A stretch of 17,745 nt of DNA. Source: an uncultured Lewinella sp. (lineage in GTDB: Bacteria; Bacteroidota; Bacteroidia; Chitinophagales; Saprospiraceae). Shown here one piece after another: positions 14,273-17,745 of the stretch. The stretch covers positions 1 to 17,745 of the forward strand of contig CALIGP010000271.1 in assembly GCA_938021455.1 (NCBI GenBank), read 5' to 3'. Below the pieces are notes generated by a model that saw only the letters and a list, made by a program, of their open reading frames with translations, had not been told where the DNA came from and did no database searches. The stretch's first letter is position 1. Each line of letters begins with the position of its first letter. Position numbers and translations under genes: made by a program.

Positions 14273-14470
14273 CAACATGAGTCATCCCTAATTTCTGGGC
14301 GAGATGACCATGTATCCTGACAAAGAATAGAATTTTTAGCAATCAGCGGACAGCATTCAGGCAAAACGGCTCTGAATGCTGTCCGCTGATTGCTTTTTTA
14401 TACCAAACCAACTGGGGCCATGGGAGAACACACCGTAGATGTTGCCCAAACTCCGGGATGACTCATGTTG
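14273..14470. repeat. ~198-bp nested inverted-repeat element
   Basis: Perfect 16-bp terminal inverted repeats, caacatgagtcatccc (14273-14288) and gggatgactcatgttg (14455-14470), enclose a second, perfect 23-bp inverted repeat (14338-14360 with 14372-14394, loop 11 nt). Between the two sets, parts such as tctgggc and gcccaaa can also pair. No target-site duplication is visible and no ORF. It lies in the 351-bp gap between two minus-strand genes. A MITE-like element or a structured RNA gene are both possible. Confidence 0.8.
14338..14400 (+). terminator. Very stable hairpin with T-run, inside the inverted-repeat element
   Basis: A perfect 23-bp stem (14338-14360 / 14372-14394) is followed on the plus strand by five to six T. 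In form it is an intrinsic terminator for plus-strand transcripts. On the minus strand the stem is followed by AAAAA, so it is not a terminator for the flanking minus-strand genes. Confidence 0.55.
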
Positions 14471-14477
14471 TCTCGTA

Positions 14478-14520
14478 ACCCGCACCCTGCAACCCGCAAC
14501 GCACCCTGCACCCTGTAACT
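14478..14520. repeat. Degenerate CACCCTGCA direct repeats
   Basis: The 11-mer cgcaccctgca occurs at 14481-14491 and 14500-14510, within a run of aaccc / caccctg units that ends at the stop codon of the following minus-strand gene. Confidence 0.7.
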
Positions 14521-14526
14521 TGATAA

Positions 14527-15078
14527 CTACCCCAAAACCCGCGTAATGTCCGTCACATCCTGCCGGATAGCAGTGGTGATCACGTCCAGCGCGTCGTCGA
14601 AACCTTTTTGGTTCTGACTGGCTTTGTTTTTGGCGGTACTAATGAGTTCGTCGGCAGAATCGATGCGTGCTTTTGCTTTTTCTACTTCCGCTTTCAGCTG
14701 TTCAATTTTAGCTTCCCAGTTAGCAATTTTTTTCTTCAGTTCACCGGTTTCTTTGGCTTTGCCCTCGACGTTGCTCATCAAGTGCTTCTCCATGGAGTTC
14801 ATGAACTTAGACTTCTCATCTTGCAACACTTCCGTGTAGTATCTCGCGGTCTTTACCAGTTTTTCGAGCGTAAGCCCAGCGGTAGAACCCGTGGCGAAAG
14901 CGGCTTTTAGCGCTGTATCATGATCCATGCCAATCTCCATCAGCTTGGCTACGGACTGTTTAAATTCCAGGTAGTCAAAGCCCTCGAGATTTTTATCTTC
15001 CAGGGCTTTCATTAATACGTTAGCAAAGCGATCATCATCTTGAGACATAGTATCAAAGGCTTTAGCGAGTTTAGACAT
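14527..15078 (-). CDS. Soluble coiled-coil protein of unknown function
   Basis: 183 residues, no signal peptide or membrane segment, thus cytoplasmic. The first ~80 residues are a helical domain (FDYLEFKQSVAKLMEIGMDHD, then AALKAAFATGSTAGLTLEKLVK in form). Residues about 85-155 are a coiled coil rich in Lys/Glu (ELKKKIANWEAKIEQLKAEV). The end is a helix FDDALDVITTAIRQDVTDI. I do not recognise a named family. Together with the two-TM coiled-coil protein and HEAT-like protein it forms a same-strand series, split only by the inverted-repeat element, so the three may form one functional group. On the minus strand TACTTTAG, close to TAnnTTTG, lies about 30 nt before the ATG and is a possible promoter. 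Confidence 0.75.
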   Translation of the reverse strand: MSKLAKAFDTMSQDDDRFANVLMKALEDKNLEGFDYLEFKQSVAKLMEIGMDHDTALKAAFATGSTAGLTLEKLVKTARYYTEVLQDEKSKFMNSMEKHLMSNVEGKAKETGELKKKIANWEAKIEQLKAEVEKAKARIDSADELISTAKNKASQNQKGFDDALDVITTAIRQDVTDITRVLG

Positions 15079-15504
15079 AGTAGTTTCTGTTCGTAGAAAA
15101 CGCTAAAGTAACGAATGCGTTGCGCATCTGGTTTGCCTTTGGACGGATGAAGGCGTTTTGTCGACAGGCCACCCGCTTGAAACGCTGTCTGCTGATGAGT
15201 ATTGACGGGGCGTATTGTTGTTTGGGCGCTACCGCAGGTGCAATGAAGGTTGAAAAAGCAAGACCAAACACACTGCTCCTTATGAAAACCCTGCACCTGC
15301 GGACTCCGCTGCGCCTCCATTACACCTTCCTGCTCCACCCCCGCCACCAGCTAGTTACACGAATGGAAGCCGTGCTCGTCAATTAAGAGTAGCTTAGAAT
15401 AGCAATGGTGCAATAAAAGTGGTGTTTTTTTGTCACGAAAGAAACAGCCTAGGCTTTTAAGAGTAATTAAACGTACTAACTCGCCAATGCAAGCCTTCCG
15501 CTCC
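15079..15504. other. Gene-free region between divergent genes
   Basis: 426 bp that hold the promoters of the coiled-coil gene (minus) and sigma operon (plus). CCGCAGGTGCA (15232-15242) and TGCACCTGCGG (15292-15302) are a perfect 11-bp inverted repeat with a 49-base spacer. GCGTTT/AAACGC pair around 15150-15184. Several short ORFs on both strands lack coding character. The sigma frame stays open upstream to a TTG at 15430, which I do not use as the start. Confidence 0.5.
15429..15458 (+). promoter_or_regulatory. Possible promoter and palindromic site of the sigma-TPR-sigma operon
   Basis: TTTG (15429-15432) and a TAGGCTTTT (15450-15458) are separated by 17 bases, near the Bacteroidota -33/-7 arrangement, although the -7 has one extra base. 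A perfect 10-bp palindrome AGCCTAGGCT (15446-15455) overlaps the -7 box and could be an operator. Confidence 0.35.
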
Positions 15505-16101
15505 ATGAACACTGAAGAGGTTTCTCCCCTTCGCATTTGCGAATCAGCGGCCAAAAATTTTGGCCTTACGCAGAAAGAATTTTCCGAGATGCTGCTGCTG
15601 CTTAAGGACGGAGATAACCGCCTCTTCGAGCGAATCTTTCTGCAGCACTTTAAAGAGTCCGTCGATTATCTTCGTCGACGAGACGGTGCCAGCCAGGAAG
15701 ATGCTTATGATGCGGTTATGAGCACTTTGCTGAAATTTCGGAGCTTGCTGTTGCGTGGGAAGGTTCAATACGGTAACCTGCGCTATTTATTTACCCGAAT
15801 GGCCCGGCAAGATTACCAAAGAAGCCTGCGAAGGCAATCCAGGTTCACCGGTAGTGAGGAAGGACCACCGGATTTGATGGATGAAACAGGCCAACTGTTT
15901 GACGAAGAAACCCATGAACTGTTATCCCGGGCTTTTAGTTCTCTTGGCAAGGATTGTCGGGAATTGTTACGGGCTTTTTACCATCGTCATCGCAGCCTCA
16001 GAGAGCTAGCGGAGGAAGCAGAACGTTCCGCTCCGGCCGTCCGCAAGCAAAAAAGTCGCTGCGTTGCTACTCTTAGGGACTATTTTTACAGAATCAGCTA
16101 G
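15505..16101 (+). CDS. ECF-like sigma factor, first of a tandem pair
   Basis: 198 residues from the ATG at 15505; a nearby ATG at 15487 and a TTG at 15430 are alternatives. I chose 15505 because it gives almost the same N-terminal spacing and exactly the same length as the paralogue at 16830. Residues about 40-110 (LFERIFLQHF, EDAYDAVMSTLLKF, GNLRYLFTRMARQDY) correspond to sigma region 2. Residues about 138-195 (LLSRAFSSLGKDCRELLRAFYHRHRSLRELAE, ending RKQKSRCVATLRDYF) hold a region 4 helix-turn-helix. The NLRYL.TRMARQ core and the CRELLRAFY block are shared nearly unchanged with the downstream sigma factor. It is the first gene of a three-gene operon with 13-nt gaps. Its promoter targets are not known. 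Confidence 0.85.
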   Translation: MNTEEVSPLRICESAAKNFGLTQKEFSEMLLLLKDGDNRLFERIFLQHFKESVDYLRRRDGASQEDAYDAVMSTLLKFRSLLLRGKVQYGNLRYLFTRMARQDYQRSLRRQSRFTGSEEGPPDLMDETGQLFDEETHELLSRAFSSLGKDCRELLRAFYHRHRSLRELAEEAERSAPAVRKQKSRCVATLRDYFYRIS

Positions 16102-16114
16102 ACATTATTTAGGC

Positions 16115-16816
16115 ATGACTACGACCAACAAATTCAAAGATCCCAATCTGACCGAAGAAGAACAAGATGCCATCATCGGCAGCTTTGTACGCCAGCGGGA
16201 AGATACGAAGCTGAAAAAACGCTGGACCGAAAAACTGGCAAAAGAGCACAATCTTAACCGGGAAGTAACCTCTCGTCGAAATCCGGCTAAAATCCGGAAA
16301 ATCTCTTTCTTATTGCTTTCCGCCGCGGCTGCATTGCTATTCTTAATTGTCTTCTTGCCCAGCCTGATGATGGAGGATGGTAATGCCTTGCTGGCAGATA
16401 ACCTATCCGAAATTACCCTAAATGGAAGCCGTAGTGCTGCGGCTACAGAAGACCCCACATCTGTTGAAATACTGCGCATACAGTTCCGCGATAACTTCCA
16501 GGCTGGAGACTTTGCTGCTGCTGCAAAATTGGGGGAACAGTTGATCGCCCTTCCTGCGGTAACGGATAACGATCGCTTAAACCTCGGCTTTGCTTACCTC
16601 CGGGCTTCGCAATTTTCTGAAGCCGAAAAAACCTTTCGTGGGCTACTTGCTGTGAACTCCGAATTCGCCTCAGAAGCCAGGTATTATTTGGGGGGAACGC
16701 TCCTCGCTGCCGGAGATACCGAAGCAGGCCTGGACGAACTGCGGAAGATTAATGCAGCAGACGGCGGACGATTGCTTGAAAGCGCAAAAGAGCTGCTGGA
16801 CGCCAACTGGAAATAA
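16115..16816 (+). CDS. Single-TM protein with periplasmic TPR domain; candidate sigma regulator
   Basis: 233 residues from the ATG at 16115. An earlier ATG at 16064 would overlap the sigma gene and gives an unlikely N-terminus; 16115 sits 13 nt after the sigma stop. Residues 1-62 are charged and presumably cytoplasmic (LTEEEQDAIIGSFVRQRED, KLKKRWTEKLAKEH). A transmembrane helix spans about 63-85. Residues about 118-230 are TPR-like helices (GDFAAAAKLGEQLIA, RLNLGFAYLRASQFSEAEKTFRGLL, ARYYLGGTLLAAGDTEAGLDEL). A cytoplasmic N-terminal module, one membrane helix, and an external sensor or binding domain is the anti-sigma layout, and the gene lies between two sigma genes, so a membrane regulator of sigma is a reasonable inference. 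No known anti-sigma domain is recognised. Confidence 0.8.
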   Translation: MTTTNKFKDPNLTEEEQDAIIGSFVRQREDTKLKKRWTEKLAKEHNLNREVTSRRNPAKIRKISFLLLSAAAALLFLIVFLPSLMMEDGNALLADNLSEITLNGSRSAAATEDPTSVEILRIQFRDNFQAGDFAAAAKLGEQLIALPAVTDNDRLNLGFAYLRASQFSEAEKTFRGLLAVNSEFASEARYYLGGTLLAAGDTEAGLDELRKINAADGGRLLESAKELLDANWK

Positions 16817-16829
16817 CGAATACGAAAAA

Positions 16830-17426
16830 TTGCCGTGCACAGATTACCTTTGGCGCGTGGCGTTGGAACAACAAAAAAACTTTGGCTTGACGGAGTCCGC
16901 TTTCGCGGAGCTCAAAGAGCAGCTCTTAGAGGGAAGCGAAAAGCTTTTTGAACACATCTTTTTGGTGCATTTCAAAGACTGCCAGCAATATGTTATGCAG
17001 CAAGATGACGCCCCTTACGAAGTCGCCTACGATGCAACGATGGATGCCTTTCTCACTTTCCGACAGCGAATAGTAGACGGAAAGGTCGCCTACGGAAATT
17101 TGCGTTATTTACTGACGCGGATGGCTCGTCAACATTATTATAAGCGGGCAAAAAAAGAGTCTACCGTGGGGCTCGATCTTGTTTCGGATCCCTCCGTAGC
17201 ACCAGACGTCAAATTTGAACCTTCGCTTTACGATCTGTTGGGTCGAGGATGGAAAACCCTGACCAAGGAATGTCGGGAACTTCTACGTGCGTTCTATTAC
17301 CAGGGGCGTGCACTCAAGGATATTGGGGCAGAAACAGGTACGAAACCAGATACGATGCGTAAGAAAAAGCAGCGCTGCCAGGACCAATTGAAGACCGCTT
17401 GTTTGGCGAGCACGCAGGGGCAATAA
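16830..17426 (+). CDS. ECF-like sigma factor, second of the tandem pair
   Basis: 198 residues from a TTG at 16830, which lies 13 nt after the TPR stop. An in-frame ATG at 16752 would overlap the TPR gene by 65 bases, and a GTG at 16857 would lose conserved sequence. TTG is preferred because its N-terminus aligns with the paralogue at 15505 (NFGLT begins after 16 versus 17 residues) and the length is identical. Region 2: LFEHIFLVHFKD, EVAYDATMDAFLTF, GNLRYLLTRMARQHYY (about 39-104). Region 4: LYDLLGRGWKTLTKECRELL, RALKDIGAETGTKPDTMRKK (about 133-180). The two sigma factors are clearly duplicates that have diverged, most in the linker between regions 2 and 4. A rare TTG start would lower its translation relative to the first sigma gene. 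Confidence 0.8.
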   Translation: MPCTDYLWRVALEQQKNFGLTESAFAELKEQLLEGSEKLFEHIFLVHFKDCQQYVMQQDDAPYEVAYDATMDAFLTFRQRIVDGKVAYGNLRYLLTRMARQHYYKRAKKESTVGLDLVSDPSVAPDVKFEPSLYDLLGRGWKTLTKECRELLRAFYYQGRALKDIGAETGTKPDTMRKKKQRCQDQLKTACLASTQGQ

Positions 17427-17484
17427 AAGGACGAAGAGCAGCGATGTGCTGGCTTAGCCTCCTTGCTTTTAAAAAACCTTTGCT

Positions 17485-17495
17485 TGCACCTGCGG
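17485..17495 (+). repeat. Third copy of TGCACCTGCGG
   Basis: The same 11-mer as at 15292-15302, here in the 130-bp gap after the second sigma gene, and again followed by CCGC/CGC and a CTTCC or CCTCC motif. No terminator is clear in this gap. A decamer CTACCGTCTA is also repeated at 17542-17551 and 17564-17573. Confidence 0.6.
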
Positions 17496-17556
17496 TCCCG
17501 CGCCGCTTCCTTTTAGTTGGTAGATCATAAAGTGGTAATTTCTACCGTCTACAGTA

Positions 17557-17745
17557 CTACCGACTACCGTCTATAACCTGCCCGCGCCAGCGAACCACCC
17601 CATACAGTGCGGCCATACCCACCAGCATCAGCAGCATACAGAGAGCCCAGCCACCGCCCAGCATGGAGGCCAGGAAGCCGAGGACCAGCGCTACTACTCC
17701 GACGGTAAGTGCATAGGGCAACTGTGTACTTACGTGATCGATGTG
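17557..17745 (-). CDS. Na+/H+ antiporter, NhaC-type, C-terminus (cut by window edge)
   Basis: 62 codons on the minus strand, from the window edge to a TAG at 17557. The visible start HIDHVSTQLPYAL is the conserved segment near the end of NhaC-family antiporters, and two hydrophobic helices follow (LTVGVVALVLGFLASML and WALCMLLMLVGMAALYGVV), ending VIDGSR. NhaC-type carriers exchange Na+ for H+ at the inner membrane. The gene is convergent with the sigma operon and its 5' part lies outside the window. The last codons overlap one copy of the decamer repeat CTACCGTCTA. Confidence 0.78.
   Translation of the reverse strand, partial: HIDHVSTQLPYALTVGVVALVLGFLASMLGGGWALCMLLMLVGMAALYGVVRWRGQVIDGSR

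Noticed and set aside
14273..14470. CRISPR array or IS element
   Set aside because: There is a single pair of nested inverted repeats, no regularly spaced direct repeats, and no transposase frame.
15012..15386. Several overlapping small ORFs on both strands upstream of the sigma operon
   Set aside because: They overlap each other, the coiled-coil gene start and the inverted repeat, and their residues (Arg, His, Cys and Gln-rich) look like shadow translation.

Overview
The window looks like chromosome from a Bacteroidota member, most likely a Saprospiria/Lewinella-like bacterium. The support is a type IX secretion (T9SS) sortase PorU with a T9SS-type C-terminal domain, a PorP/SprF-family protein, lipoproteins whose lipobox Cys is followed by Gly/Asp, start sites without Shine-Dalgarno sequences, and some good matches to the Bacteroidota -7 box TAnnTTTG. 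The genus is an inference. No tRNA, rRNA, CRISPR array, transposase or phage gene is visible.

Layout. 1-427 (minus) is an ECF sigma factor cut by the left edge. 568-2688 (minus) is a two-gene unit, an outer-membrane beta-barrel protein followed by a DUF3179 lipoprotein, ending in a strong terminator. 2814-5360 (minus) holds a DUF697 protein, an NdpA-family nucleoid-associated protein and an unrecognised lipoprotein, separated by palindromes, an 8-bp tandem repeat and a ~100-bp dispersed repeat. 5647-9531 (minus) is porU, divergent from a PorP/SprF gene (9787-10800, plus). 11118-12110 (plus) is a membrane-anchored M23 peptidase with its own terminator. 12595-15078 (minus) carries a helical HEAT-like protein, a two-TM coiled-coil protein with PspA-like organisation and a soluble coiled-coil protein; a ~198-bp nested inverted-repeat element interrupts this series. 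15505-17426 (plus) is a compact operon: sigma factor, membrane TPR protein, paralogous sigma factor. 17557-17745 (minus) is the C-terminus of an NhaC-type Na+/H+ antiporter, cut by the right edge.

Function. Much of the window concerns the cell envelope: T9SS export and sorting, murein hydrolysis, surface lipoproteins and possible membrane remodelling. The two most unusual gene sets are the sigma-TPR-sigma operon, in which the TPR protein could act as a membrane-bound regulator of one or both sigma factors, and the PspA-like coiled-coil/HEAT set, which might be an uncharacterised membrane-maintenance system. Both roles are inferred from architecture and neighbourhood.

The intergenic DNA is rich in structure. 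It contains two copies of a ~100-bp repeat built of inverted halves (4654-4753 and 12451-12552), a 16-bp terminal-inverted-repeat element with a perfect 23-bp inner stem (14273-14470), and several short perfect palindromes.
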